Source: Fagopyrum homotropicum (taxonomy: Eukaryota > Streptophyta > Magnoliopsida > Caryophyllales > Polygonaceae). From it: 64,000 bases of DNA. A model generated the notes under the pieces. That model worked only from the letters and a program-made list of their open reading frames with translations. It was not told the DNA's origin and did not search any database. Every line of letters starts with the position of its first letter. Position 1 is the stretch's first letter. The DNA lies in NCBI GenBank assembly GCA_033239125.1, contig BSWB01000002.1:51185001-51249000 (forward strand), given 5' to 3'. The position numbers were made by a program, and so were the translations under genes. This document shows, piece by piece, positions 38,407 to 49,781 of the stretch.

Positions 38407-39379
38407 TTCCAGAAAATCGCCAAGCCCAGCATTGTTGAGGATTGCCTACATGCTCTCTAACATGCCCAATTTTTCCAAAGTAGGAACTTGCAGAAATCGA
38501 GTTGCATACACATCTCGACCTTGCACAATCCTATACCGCTCCTTCTCAGCTTCTGACAACTTGTATTTCTTCTGTTTTTCCATTTCTTGCAATTGAACAA
38601 GCAAAGGACTTAGAAAGTTCAGAAATTAGAGTAAGAGACGAACCTTCTGTTGCTATTTCCGCAGGGGCGGCTGAAGAATGCGCAGGGGCGGCAGGGCGCA
38701 GGGGCGGCAGCTTGCAGGCACAGGGACGGGAGAAGTGCAGAGGGCGATTTTTGACAGCTGCGAAGGTGGCGGTGCTGAGGGGCTTTTTGGAGGCTTCTTG
38801 CCGGTGGGGATGTCGCCGGCGGTGATGAGCGGTGGAGGGAAGAGAGTGTGAGGGGTGAGGGTGTTGTAGGGTGAGAGTTTGGAGAGGATGAGGGAAGTAT
38901 GTGGTGGTAGCGAGGGCCAGTGTCGCAGGGGCGGCAGGGCTAGGTCGCCGGAGGTGGCGCAGGGGCGTTGCACAGGGTGGCGTGTGAGATCTTGCTGGGG
39001 GCGCAGGGGCGTGGAAGGTGGGGAGGCGTAGGGTTCGAAGAGTGAGTGGAGAGAGAGGAGAGGGTGTGTAATTGTAGGTTATTTTTGGAAGTGTATATTT
39101 TCCTTTCCTTGAATAAACCGCAGGGGCGGGGGCTTGTCGCCGCGGGGACGGTGACAAGGAAGAGGGGAGACGCAGACTCAGCGCCGGAGGCGGCGCTGAG
39201 GATGTGTGTCAAGGATGGCCGCCATAGGGGCGTAAGGTAGTCACCGCGGGGCGGTGACCAGTATGTTGCAGACGTCGCACTCAGCGCCGAGGGCGGTGCT
39301 GGCCATGGGTGTCACCGCGGGGGCGGGGACACAAAGCCGCAGGGGCGGTTTTCTTGACAGAGTCTCCTCTTCTTATTCC
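38407..39379 (-). other. GC-rich spacer of G with CCGC-N4-GCGG dyads
   Basis: Contains at least ten GCAGGGGCGG or CCGCGGGGGCGG words (38660-38710, 38926-39010, 39118-39160, 39240-39350). Proline-rich and alanine-rich minus-strand frames here are by-products of this composition. No conserved domain is seen. Confidence 0.6.
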
Positions 39380-39397
39380 CTCGGGTTGCCTCCCGAG
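39380..39397 (-). other. Conserved hairpin of G, loop AGGCAA
   Basis: On the element's sense (minus) strand: CTCGGG-AGGCAA-CCCGAG, a perfect 6-bp stem. It lies 46 bases after the end of gag. The homologous hairpin in E is CTTGGG-AGGCAA-CCCAAG, so the third stem pair changes from T-A to C-G while pairing is kept. Confidence 0.75.
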
Positions 39398-39443
39398 CAG
39401 CGCCTTTGTTTTACGTCGTTGTCTCGACGTAAGGACTCTACCT

Positions 39444-40729
39444 CTATGATTGAGCCTCCTCCAGCATCACCTTAGGGTTTATAACCGTCTGAGAAGGTAA
39501 TCCTCCGGAGGACCTAGTTTCAATCCTTGTTATGGCTTCCGCCATTTGTCCAACCTGTTTTTCAAGGTTCTTGATGCTAGATTCTGTTAGTTGGACATGA
39601 GTAGCAAAATGTTTAGTCAAAACCTGCAACATATCTTCAGTTGTTTGATACTTACCTTGTCGGGGTTGTTGTTGTTGGTTCTGTTGATCCCTCCAACAAA
39701 AGTTTTGTTGGTCACGCCAGTTTGGCATGAAATTCTGTGCATAGGGATCGTTTCTAGGCCTTTGCTGCTGTGGCTGTCCATAGCCCATTGCGTTCACCTC
39801 TGCCTCACCATCCTAGACTTGGGGACACATGTCCGTTGGATGGTATGGGTCAGCACACACTCCACATGCCTTCAGCTGTTGTGGGGTTCCCATAAGTGTT
39901 AATCTCTTCACCATTTCTTTCAGCTTTGCAAGCTCAGTGGAGATCTCACTCTTCCCGGAATTCACAGCATGAACACCTCTCTTGGAAGGAGTCCTTCCAA
40001 AGTTCCGGGTCCCTTCAGCCAGTTCCTGTATCTTCTCCAAAGCAAGGTTAGGGGTAGAGTTAAGAATATTACCTCCACAAGCCGCAACGACGATCCTCCT
40101 TTCATTGTCTAGCAAGCCATTGTACAAGTACAAGACTAGATCTTGAGTCGAATATCCGTGGAAAGGACAACTGGATCGGAGGCGTGCGAATCTTTCGAAG
40201 TACTCATAGAGAGTTTTGTCTGCCTCTTGCTCGATGTTGCTTATAGCTTTCTTCAAGCTATTCGCCTTCTTGGCTGGGAAGTATTTCTCCAAAAACGCCT
40301 TGTGAAGGTTCTCCCAAGTGTCGATGCTCCCGGATGGAAGGTGGTATACCAATCATCCGCTGCATCTTTGAGTGTGAAGCCGAATGCCCTCATCTTGATT
40401 TGTTCTTCGGTAATGTTGGCCGGCTTGATGCTCATACACAAGGTATGGAACTTCCCAAGGTTTTTGATGGGGTCTTCACCACTTAGCCCATGGAAAGATG
40501 GGAGCAAGTGAATGAGACCCGGTTTGAGCTCAAAGTTGATTCCTTCCCCTAATGCTGGTATAGTAACCGCAAGAGGGTTTTGAGCCAAAGTGGGCTGAGT
40601 GAGTTGACGGAGTGTACGATCAGCCATTTCTTGTTGGAGTTGTTGTTGTCTTCGTTGCCGGATGTGCGTCCTCTCAATTTCTGGATCAAAAGAAGCAAAG
40701 CCGGAGTTAGTAGCACGGGTTTGAACCAT
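39444..40729 (-). pseudogene. gag of Athila-like element G
   Basis: Three open pieces (40253-40729, 39813-40352, 39444-39797) are broken by a frameshift near 40300 and a stop near 39800. The N-terminus has MVQTRATNSG and FDPEIERTH. The capsid-like part has SFHGLSGEDP, DDWYTTFHPG, LHKAFLEKYFPAKK and LYEYFERFARLRSSCP. A zinc knuckle CGVCADPYHPTDMC (C-x2-C-x4-H-x4-C) follows, then a Gln-rich tail. The protein would form the particle and bind RNA. Unlike E and F, whose corresponding region is Asn-rich, G keeps a clear knuckle. Confidence 0.85.
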
Positions 40730-40785
40730 AAAAATGGTTCAAGCCAATAATCAATAATAACAATAAAATAAAAACAACTAAACTA

Positions 40786-40801
40786 TCCGGCAACGGCACC
40801 A
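40786..40801 (-). promoter_or_regulatory. Primer-binding site of G
   Basis: Minus strand TGGTGCCGTTGCCGGA, five bases inside the 5' LTR end. It differs by one base from the start of E's tRNA-Asp-complementary site. Confidence 0.75.
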
Positions 40802-40806
40802 AAATT

Positions 40807-41852
40807 TGACTTGTGGTATTTCTATGGTCGTCTATACCCTATCAAAATATAATCCCGACTTAGCACTAAAATGAGTATAGTGGTTGAGTAAGGGTCGAAC
40901 CCAAGAGAGTTTGGTATTTTTATTAAATTCAATTATTGATTATAGAAACAAGTAACAAAGGGGGGGGGGGTTGGTTGAATTGATGCACACAAAACTTATG
41001 AAAACAAATAACGCAACAAGTAGGACAATGATGGTTGAATCTACACTAGGTTGATTCTAAGCATGCGATTGCTACTTTGGTGAGTTCCTTTTACAAGTTT
41101 TCAAGTAATCTCCCGTCTCGATCATATATATGTGTTGAGCCAACCGGCATCAACACAACTTAACAAGTTAGTGTTCCGTAAACCTACAAGAACAAATAAC
41201 AAGTTAACTTTCAAACAAAGACTAAGGGATATAAAGAAAAGATTAAAACCGTTAAACTTATCTTTATATTTGTGTTCCTTTTCTTTAAGCAATTACAACC
41301 CGTTATTACTTAAAGTTTACTACTAGATTAAAGACCCGAACCCGGAATCTATTAATCCTAGTTCTTTGCATGCACTTTAGGACCTAAGTGATCAATCTCA
41401 AGTAATAGTAAAACATGCAATTAGACAATGGAGATCAAGGAAACACAAAGAATTACTGAATGAAAACTTATATTAGAAAGAACTTACAACCAAGGTAACA
41501 ATGCAACTTCAAACCAACCCAATGTAGCAAGGGAGTTAGCAACTCATTACAAAGGTAGCAAGATGATTATAATGGAAAAAGTGAATTCTAAATTGGATGA
41601 TAAGTGGATGATTCTAGCAATCAACCAAGAACTATTTATACTACAAAAGACACTAAATAGGAGTAAATGGCCGGCCCAAAATAGCCACTTTTAATGCCAT
41701 AAAGGCGGTGTAAACAGCCGGAGTAAAGCTTCTGTCGTTGAACCGCAGGGGCGGCCTTCAGATCCGCAACGGCGGTGCAGGCGAAAACGCTTGATCTTCT
41801 TCATGGCCGTAGGGGCGGCCACGTAATTCCACAGGGGCGGATCTTTAATGCT
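40807..41852 (-). repeat. 5' LTR of G, truncated
   Basis: Near-identical to 35007-36050 (same order, about 25 differences noted by eye). It ends abruptly in ATCTTTAATGCT where element F begins; the left copy continues CTTCAAACG. The remainder should lie beyond the right end of F. Confidence 0.85.
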
Positions 41853-43718
41853 TGTTCACTCGAAAGTGTGTGCGTCAAAGTCTTAAATTTACCAATACTC
41901 AGTTGGTCTAGTGGGATGTGGTGCTAGACTCCTTAAGTGGTTAGTCTGGAGATTCGAGTTCGAATCCTCCCGGCGGCATGTATGGAAAAAACTGATATTG
42001 GGAGGGTACCCCCAGCAATGGGCCACGATTTATTCCCATCCCAGATGTAGAGCGGCGAAGCCAATCGAACCGGGAGTTACTTATCAACCTTTCAAAAAAA
42101 AAAGTCTTAAATTTATATCTAGAACTCAAAGCAAAGCGAAACCGCAGTGTACGGATTGGCTGTAACAAGGTAAGAAATTCCAGAGTCGAACTCAGGGATT
42201 TGGTGAGAATAAATTCAAATTCAATTATCTAGCAAAACGCAAAAGCTTTTGTGATTAATAAAGGGGGAAATGATTCCAAGGATTTAAGTATCCGATTGCG
42301 GCTTTCGATTCAAGACACTTCTAATGGATATAAGGACAGAGTTTATATTGCCAAGATTATGTGTTCAAAGGTAGGTATCGTACGGTGAAGTTCCGAAACC
42401 TATTTGTCTAGTCCAAAGGTTCTCTCTATAAGGGTTGTTGAGGTTGCAATATAGAAAGATCTAAAGACAATAATTATGTTCAAACTAACTACCTAAAACC
42501 CCAGGATATGACTCTCCAAGGTAAAGAATAGAAAGCACACTTAAAATCTTAATAAAGGATGTTGAGTCTCACTATTACCCAAATCTTGTAATCTTAATCT
42601 ATTAAATGTAGAATCAAGGTTGAAGTCTCTTCATACACTCAATTAGAGGTTAAAAAGGTTAAGCAAGGTTGGGATTTAGGCAAGGATTAACTTTGGTTAA
42701 AGATTAATTCAATTAAAGATCGTCAGGGGATTAAATCGACCTGTTCTTGAGAAAATCGTCCGATTTTCCTGAAGAACAACCCGATTTTCCTATGTCGCAA
42801 AGTTCAAATCTAAACTCTCAGGATCCAAATGTTTGAATGAGTTCAGTGTATCATCATCTAAGCCTCAATCTTCAACTATTCTCCCCCGAATCACAATGGT
42901 TTTAGCCAACCATTTTCAAAATCAAATCAAAATTAAGATTGAGTGAAATAATTCAAATAAACCCGAATCTTGAAGAAAAACTCAATAACCTTCAAATCTG
43001 TAAACCAATCTCAAAATTAATCAATGTATCTCTCAATTAACTCAATGTCGTGTTCAAAAACCACAAAGATCACAATGGAACAAAGAAATCTCACAAATAT
43101 GATCAAGATTGACTTCCCGGCAATATTGCTTCAATCCCTCTCCAAGAATCTTCAATCTCTCACAAACGTGTAAAGATTTCCCGCTACGGTGGTTCTGTTT
43201 TCGTTCCTAGGGTTCCAACCTATAGTTTCTTGCTAATGGGCCGTTTGGCAAAACACTTCTCTAGCCTAAAAGTGATGGGCTTTGAGTCGTCTTTACCATT
43301 GGGCCGAAAAACAAAGAAAATCGAGCTAGTCGATTTACACACAAAACCGTTCGATTTTTAAAGGGAAAAATCGTCCGATTTATGTAGTAAATGGCACGAT
43401 TTTCTTCAACAGAGAATGGTCGTCTCTTGGCTTGTTTCCTTCCTCCCTTTATGCTTCTTTTGCGCAACTCCTTTGCTCTTTGTAATTCCTCTAAGACTCC
43501 TTTAACTTCCCTAATGATCTTAGATGCTCCTTGCTCCACTTTTGCTTCCAAATCCACTCAATTTACCTACAATTCAACCGAAACTTGTGTAGACCTCTAT
43601 TTCCGAGATATAATTGAATAAAACATAAAAAGTACACAAGTTCCCTCTAAATGCAAAGTAAATCGAGGTAAACCTCTACAATATGCATGATTATAATGGT
43701 ATATAATTCATGTCATCA
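41853..43718 (-). repeat. 3' LTR of F, with SINE inside
   Basis: On the minus strand it begins TGATGACATGAATTATA and ends CTTTCGAGTGAACA. Without the SINE and its duplicated target it is about 1.64 kb. It contains GATCCGTACACTGCGG-like sequence near its end, as in D and E, and two clusters of AAAATCG-NN-CGATTT dyads (42720-42795 and 43318-43400). Confidence 0.75.
41892..42101 (+). mobile_element. tRNA-derived SINE
   Basis: About 210 bp. The 5' part contains an RNA polymerase III A box (TGGTCTAGTGG, 41904-41914) and B box (GTTCGAATC, 41958-41966). The 3' end has a ten-A tail. A 14-bp target duplication AAGTCTTAAATTTA flanks it (41878-41891 and 42102-42115). The head is tRNA-like but does not fold as an intact tRNA, and the body (CCAGCAATGGGCCACG and onward) is unrelated to tRNA. 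It was mobilised by an unknown LINE and sits in the 3' LTR of F. Confidence 0.9.
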
Positions 43719-43740
43719 AAATACCCCATACTTGTCCCTT
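43719..43740 (-). promoter_or_regulatory. Polypurine tract of F
   Basis: Minus strand GGGACAAGTATGGGGTATTT, abutting the LTR start TGATGACATG. Confidence 0.75.
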
Positions 43741-44937
43741 GCTTGTCCCCAAACAAGACTCAAATTTAGAATACAAGATGCCATGGATTATATATGTATG
43801 AAAACTCAAAAACCTTTTATTTGATAGTGCTTCTTCTTATTGGATCACCCTCAAAGTGACGTTTCAAGGCATAGGAAGGCAAGGCATGTATCAATGATAA
43901 CAATAACATGGATTAACTCTCTTTTCTTTCTCAAAAACACAAATAAAAGACATGATAGAGATGTGGAGACAATTAAAATCAAACAAGTCTAAGCCATGAA
44001 GTCTTAAATACATACATAAAAGTCTCAAGGTCTTCTAATCAAAGAAGGGTCTAAGAAACGTGTTAAAGGAGGGAATTCTTTTAGGCAATTGTGGTGCTAA
44101 TCCGGGAAAGAGGAACAACATAATACCTTCAAGAATTTTACTTCACCACGCATGCTTTGCATGTAAGCTTTGCTTTCTTTATATTTTACTTTTTGAGAGT
44201 ATGGACAGAGGTGCACAATAACCGAAGCCTAGGAGATCGGCATTTCTCAATTTCGAGATGCCTCAAACCCTTGATGCACATACCATATCCCGTTAGGACT
44301 TGTCGTTCAATTGGACTTTGGCAAGACACAAACACCCGGCTATATGAATGGTGCCGAGTTACTCATCCTCATGTTCAACGTCCCCAAACTTATGAATTGC
44401 TACACTTTCACTTAACACATTTTTATTGGCCCTCCCACATCAAACATGCCTTTTTCAATCACTTATCCTAATTCCCGGATGGTAAAAGGAGGGTCACATA
44501 TTTCATTGAGGAGCTAGCATGAACAAGATATGAATAGAGAAGAAGTGAATTGCCTTGGTCATTCTTATATGATGCAAAAGAACTTATAATATGGCTTCGA
44601 CCATTATTTCATTCTCTTATCAAAACGTCAAAATCATATAAATCATTCATGTGTTCAAGTAACAAAAGTAAGCTCATTCATGCTATGATTAAAATCTCAA
44701 CATAACCAAGTCATCTTTTTGCCTTTCCACATCACATAGTCTCATCATAGAGGTCATTTCCATCATAAGAAGCACAAAAGATTTTGAAAATTCATAATTT
44801 TTTGAAAGAAAGCATGCAAATGCGAATGTCATAGTGGAAAGTAAGTGGTGCAAGAGTTATTACAAGCCAAATCATCAAAAGTAGTACAAAGTGCATAGAG
44901 TGCTAAAATGAAGGAAAAGAGATTGTAAGTACCCCCA
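43741..44937 (-). other. 3' spacer of F with conserved block
   Basis: Non-coding in the sense direction. 44190-44375 is closely similar, in the same element orientation, to 55190-55375 of E. An antisense 104-codon frame (44157-44471) exists here, but the corresponding E sequence has stops, so nucleotide conservation rather than protein is indicated. Confidence 0.65.
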
Positions 44938-44971
44938 CCCCATACTTAACATCCACATTGCCCCCAATGTG
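44938..44971 (-). other. Hairpin plus PPT-like motif downstream of the 3' ORF of F
   Basis: The plus strand reads CCCCATACTT (44938-44947) and then CACATTG-CCCC-CAATGTG (44954-44971), a perfect 7-bp stem. Spacing is identical to G (37138-37171). The fourth stem pair is A-T here and T-A in G. Confidence 0.75.
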
Positions 44972-45235
44972 AAAAATCAAGCATAAGATGGAGAAAAATA
45001 CTTACAATGTAAAAGGTGTGGAAGCTCAATCCTCGGTCAGTGGTGGCGGAGGTGGAGGATATGGATACATCGATGCACTGGGATCATAGAATTGGCCGAA
45101 CTGATGGTAGTACATGTCTCTCATCTGGCCGTCATAGGAGGAGTGCCTAGCGTCCGTCTCCTGCCGGTATTCCTTGAACTGAGTGTTCAAGGTGCTGTAG
45201 TCGGTGTGGAGGGCCTGATAGTCGGTGCGAAGACT

Positions 45236-46161
45236 CTAGAAGCTAGAGACTAAGTCTCTAAAATGGCGGGGAAGTCTACGTCCTCGTCCATGGCCTCTAC
45301 CGTGTCTAGGGGCATGTGCAAATGAGTGGCGAGGTGGCTTCATGTCGTCCTCTGTCTCCTCGGTGCCTCGACTAGTCCGCCTAGGTCCTGCACCATGAGT
45401 GTCGGTGTCCATGGCATCCGTGGCGTGACCACTATAAGTGTCACTCTCGAACTCGAGCATGGTCCCTTGGTGTACTCCATCCTCATGATCCTCCTCATCC
45501 TCAGTGTCACCTGCATCATCATCATAATACAAAGGAGGAGCTATCTCCTCAAGCATCAATACGAATGTCTCCTTCCAATTCCTCTTGTTCCGAATGGTGT
45601 ATTCGGACTTCCAAACAATCTCGGATGGCTTCTTCTTTGGATCCTTTGCCCATGGCATGGGCACATGAAGGGTTCCTCTTCCTCGAGGAATCAAGACCTG
45701 TCTAACAATCAATCTCTGTGATCCAAAGGGTTGGGCACTCTCGGCTAGGGTGCAACCCGAGAAATCTATCTCCAATGCCTTTTCCACATGAGTGACAAGG
45801 CCTCCAGCACAAATGTCACCCTTTGCCTTTTGGCTATCTTTCCTAGATAGTCAGCAAGCATAGAGGTGATGTCGGGAATGGTGCTACATGTCATGAAATA
45901 CAAGATAAAGAGCTCGTCAACCTTGAGCTTCTGTGGGGTCTCCGTCCGTGCAAACAAGCACTCACTAAGGATCCTATGCACTACCTTAAAGGAAAGGTTG
46001 TACATGCTAGCCTCTTTCGAATTTTCGGGTCTCCACTTATCACGACCATACTCTCCCACTGAGATGGTCTCCGAGAAGGCACTAGCACTAACTCCTCTCG
46101 CAAATGTGACTGCATCAGAGTAGGGAAAACCAAACAAATCTCCAAAGTCAGCGATAGTCAT
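45236..46161 (-). pseudogene. ATHILA ORF-1-like 3' ORF of F, C-terminal part
   Basis: Pieces 45766-46161 (IADFGDLFGFPYSDAVTF; VHRILSECLFARTETPQKLK) and 45236-45787 are joined by a frameshift near 45780. They match the E protein segment by segment (HRIFSETLLARTETPQKIR in E). The tail is acidic (DDDAGDTEDEEDHEDG) then Arg/Gly/His-rich (RHGRGHGRGRR). The N-terminal part lies at 57615-57988, beyond inserted element E. Function of this plant retroelement protein family is unknown. Confidence 0.8.
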
Positions 46162-47922
46162 TGATAGCATGAATTATAGTCTATATTTTGGGGTTTGTTT
46201 TGACGTTTTATCTTTCATAATCTGCATGTTTGCATGTGCATTATGTGATTTCACTACCATTTCATCTACCTTTACGGGAATCGAGGTCTACACCTAGTTT
46301 TGTTGTAATTGCAGGTAATTTGGTACGTTTTTGCATCAAAAAGGAGCGAAAGGAGTCATGAGTCATTTGGAGCTACATCCAGGGAGCATAGCCATGGATT
46401 AAAGATTTACTTTGGACCAGTTTTGAGAGATTTCACATTCAGTTATGACTCACCTCGGTTGACCAGAGATTCATCTCGACCGAGGTGATCCAGAGACGCC
46501 GACTCGACCGAGGCGAACACCTAGGACGCGGCGGGAATATTTTATTCTTGGATGAGATCTTTTAAATTTGGAAAGTGATCTTATATTTTTGGGTTTGGCT
46601 CCTGGAAGGAAGGAGATATGCAGAATCATATATTTTACCTATATTTATGGGAAAATATCTTTCTAAGATTTATTATCTTTGGAGGGTTATTTTCCTATAA
46701 AAAGGGTTGGATTTCCACAATTCCAGAGGCGGCTTACACCGAAAAATCAAGGACCGCATACGATCCGCTATCATTCAGAAGATCACGCAGCAGCAGCATA
46801 CTCCAGTTGGGAGTTTCGAAGAACCTTTTTGAAGGTTGAAGGAAGATTGAAGTCTATAGCTTTTATAGCTTTTTGAAGGGTTTGTAAGATTGTCTTCAAT
46901 TCCCTCACTTGTTGTCTTGTCTTGTTGGATTGCTATCCAAGGAACGCTTTGTTGTGATATTTGATTCAGTTATTGAAGTCTTTTCATTAAATTCTTCTTG
47001 TTCAAATATTCACCTTCTTCCCATATATTTAATACTTTCATAATGATGATGAGTGGCTAATTTTCTTGTGTGATTCTAGGGTGATTGGCTGAAGGTTGTG
47101 GGAAAAACAATGATAGAATAATCTTAGATTCCAGTAGGATCCTGAAAGTTCGAGTCTTTAACCTTAACCCTAAGCATCTCGTTCAGTCGATGAACATCTC
47201 GGCCGGGGTGGAAACTGGCTGACCGAGGTGACTTATCTGGTCCATAACTGAGAGTTAAGTGTTAGAGTTTGCCAAATCCTATTCTTATTACACCTTTCCT
47301 GGTCCAAAGCAAGCTTAGGATGAGACTTACCCGGTAATTCCTTAGTTTGTGTACCAACGATCATAAGTGTAGGTAATAAAGGTTTATCCTTTATTGGGGT
47401 TTGAGTGTGCTTCCATCCCATCTTTGTGAGTTAGCCTGAGACTTACCCGGTAAAGGTTGATTCTATTCCCTTAGATGGTGTGTTAATGTGAGGTTATAGT
47501 TCTTTATCTTGATTCCTTGAGACTTACCCGGTAATAGGAGTTACGGTTTAGGATTAGTGTGTAGTGAGACTTACCCGGTGATCTACTCCACTTTAGAAAC
47601 ACCTTCCCCACGCAAAAATCTCAACTTTGTCCGCTTATCTATAGATCTTGAGTTGGAACCACAACTAGATGCTTTAATCCCTAGAATTGCATGTTTGCTT
47701 TATTGACTTCTTATTCATCTTTGATTGTGTTAATCGCTCTTGTGGTTAGTATTGACATAAGCACACCGTATTGACTCTGTTTCACCGAGTCCCTGTGATC
47801 GACCCCTGGAATTTTCTTGCTTTTACTACGATTGACCCGTACACTGCGGGTTCGCATCCTTGTTTTAAGCTTAAGTCTAGGGTTATAAATTTAAAGCTTG
47901 CACACACCGTTTGGAGCGAACA
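46162..47922 (+). repeat. 5' LTR of E
   Basis: TGATAGCATGAATTATAG ... TTGGAGCGAACA. TATA-like CCTATAAAAAGGG near 46693. Four GAGACTTACCCGGTAAT copies at 47322, 47438, 47519 and 47566 lie between the promoter and the end. CATCTCGACCGAGGTG-type dyads lie at about 46472, 46501 and 47194. Confidence 0.95.
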
Positions 47923-47928
47923 AGTTTT

Positions 47929-47946
47929 TGGCGCCGTTGCCGGGGA
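47929..47946 (+). promoter_or_regulatory. Primer-binding site of E, tRNA-Asp
   Basis: TGGCGCCGTTGCCGGGGA, six bases after the 5' LTR, is complementary to the 3' end of plant tRNA-Asp(GUC) including CCA. Use of tRNA-Asp is typical of Athila-type elements. Confidence 0.9.
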
Positions 47947-48047
47947 CTTGGTCTAGACCGAGCCGGTACGGTTTGCTCTTGGGGCGATTGCCCCGTTTCA
48001 TCTAACCACTCTACTTGAGTGACTTTTGCAGGTTCTTTCTTAGGTAT

Positions 48048-49781
48048 ATGCGAAGAACCCGCGCTGGGAAGGAAATCGTTCCTTACGATCCCGAACCAGA
48101 AAAGACATATAAGTGACGCTTAAGAGAAGCGAAGATGGCCCAACAAGACGATCGTGATCTTGCGGCCCAATTGAAAGAGGCGCTAGAGCTGCTACGCCTC
48201 AGCAAGGAAGAACTCAGGCAAGAGAAAGAAGAGAATCGCACCAGGACTGCAGCAATCGAAGCTGAGATAGCAGTCATACGAGACCAGATTCTACTTCGAC
48301 CGAGGGAAGATCCTCCTGTTGATCCTCGACCGATGCAGGATCCAGTAGTTGACCCGCGACCAAGGCAGATTCCAGTACCTGACGCCCCGGCCGATGTACC
48401 TCTACCTCGGATGCCAGTCCGAGATGTTCTTCTTGCAGGAATCCCACAAACCCTAGGTCAAAGGATGGACCCTAATCAACAGCTGAGGCGTCCAGGAGTG
48501 AACCTAGGAGATCCAGCAGATCATGACTACGAACTTTGACCGCAAGTTCTAGCCATGATTCGCCAATGCCAGTTCGGAGGGCTAGAGAAGGAGTCGCCGC
48601 ATCAACATCTTCAAAACTACGAGATCTTGATGGAAACCTTGCGACCTCCTAGAATTGAGAATAACAACTACAAGCTAAGACCTTTTTACTTTTCTTTAAA
48701 AGATAGAGCTCTTACTTGGTATCAATCTCTTCCTCCAGGAAAAATTAGCACATGGGAGGAGATGACTACGGAATTCTTGACCAAATTCTTTCCCCCCTCA
48801 AAGACCGCTGAAATGAGAGGGAAGATCAACGCTTTCATTATGAAGGACAAGGAGAGCTTGTCCAAATCTTGGGAGCGGTTCAAGGATATCCTCTTGGATT
48901 GCCCACATCATGGGATTCCAAAGATCGAGTTGCTGGAGATCTATTTCAAAGGGCTGGACGGAAGCACCCAGTTCAATCTCCAACTACTCTCCGCCGGTAC
49001 CTTCATGGACATGGCGATTGATGAGGCTTGGGACTTCATTGAGAAGCAAGCCTTGCACATGGAGAAATACACCCACCAAGGAGTTGAAGGTGGAGTTAAA
49101 AGAGTCAACTTTCAAGAGACTCAATCCAACAACGATTAACTCACGTCTTTGACGAATGACGTGAAGCAATTGAAGGAGCTCTTGATGGCTCAAACTAAGA
49201 AGGAAGAGCAAGGGCAAAGGAACAACAACAATAACGGGTACCGTAACAACAACAACGGTCCCCGAAACAACAACTACAACAACAACAATAGAGGATCCAA
49301 TAGCAACAACTGGAGGGCGAATAACCAAAACTACGGTAACAATCATTCAAACTCCACCTCTAATGATTCCTCTAACCCTTTCCTCTCTTCCCCTTCTTCT
49401 TCTTCTACTCCATTGAAAAGCCAAGGGCAAGGATCAAGTTCGTCTCAGCCAGAAAAGAAAGACGCAGTTCTGGAGGCAATCTTGATCAAGCTTAGCGCTA
49501 TGGAGAATTCCATGACTTCATTTTCGAGGGCCCAAAAGTCCTTCGAACAACAACTTGCTAATAAGGTGAATGAAGCGCCAAGAGATCCAGGGAAGCTTCC
49601 AGCAAAGACGGAAACTAACCCTAAGGGCCAATGCATGGCCATAACGACGAGGAGTGGACTCAAAACTGTAGATCCAGTACCTCGCTCGACGCAGACCACC
49701 TCGGTCCAGATCCAGTCGAAGAACACCTCGACCGAGATGCCAACCGAGGCGGAGCAACAGAAAGCAGGAGGGACGACATAA
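48048..49781 (+). pseudogene. gag of E, with in-frame stops
   Basis: One frame starts MRRTRAGKEIVPYDPE and carries stops at 48114 (TGA), 48537 (TGA), 49137 (TAA) and 49779 (TAA). There is no frameshift. Capsid-like landmarks are FYFSLKDRALTWYQSLPPGK, FLTKFFPPSKTAEMRGKI and SWERFKDILLDCPHHG. These match F. Instead of a zinc knuckle there is a long Asn-rich stretch (about 49220-49380). All stops can be explained by C-to-T changes at CGA or CAA codons. Two segments (48290-48420 and 49680-49760) are built around degenerate CTCGACCGAG words, giving DPRP-type and STEMPTEAE-type peptides. Confidence 0.85.

Larger units (their letters stand above)
35007..41852 (-). mobile_element. Athila-like element G, non-autonomous, 5' LTR cut by F
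   Basis: Minus-strand element. The left copy of its LTR (35007-36538, 1532 bp) is the 3' LTR. The right copy (40807-41852) is the 5' LTR, truncated by element F. Between them are gag (39444-40729) and an ATHILA ORF-1-like 3' ORF (37220-38406). No protease, RT, RNase H or integrase is seen in 4.3 kb of interior. The two LTR copies differ by roughly two to three per cent by eye, so G is older than E. It is inserted in LTR H with target GGAAT on its left; the other side is outside the window. Confidence 0.85.

Noticed and set aside
38546..39212. Long Pro/Ala/Arg-rich frames in the spacer of G
   Set aside because: They result from the GC-rich CCGCCCCTGC words, overlap each other in several frames, and match no domain.
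41892..42101. A tRNA gene at 41900-41970
   Set aside because: A and B boxes are present, but the arms do not form a cloverleaf, and an A tail and 14-bp TSD show a SINE.
44157..44471. 104-codon antisense frame in F as a gene
   Set aside because: The homologous block in E has stops in the same frame while the nucleotides are conserved, so a non-coding role is more likely.
31184..47582. GAGACTTACCCGGTAAT quartets as a CRISPR-like array
   Set aside because: Spacing is unequal, the genome is eukaryotic, and the copies lie in LTRs; only the resemblance of repeated short units suggested it.
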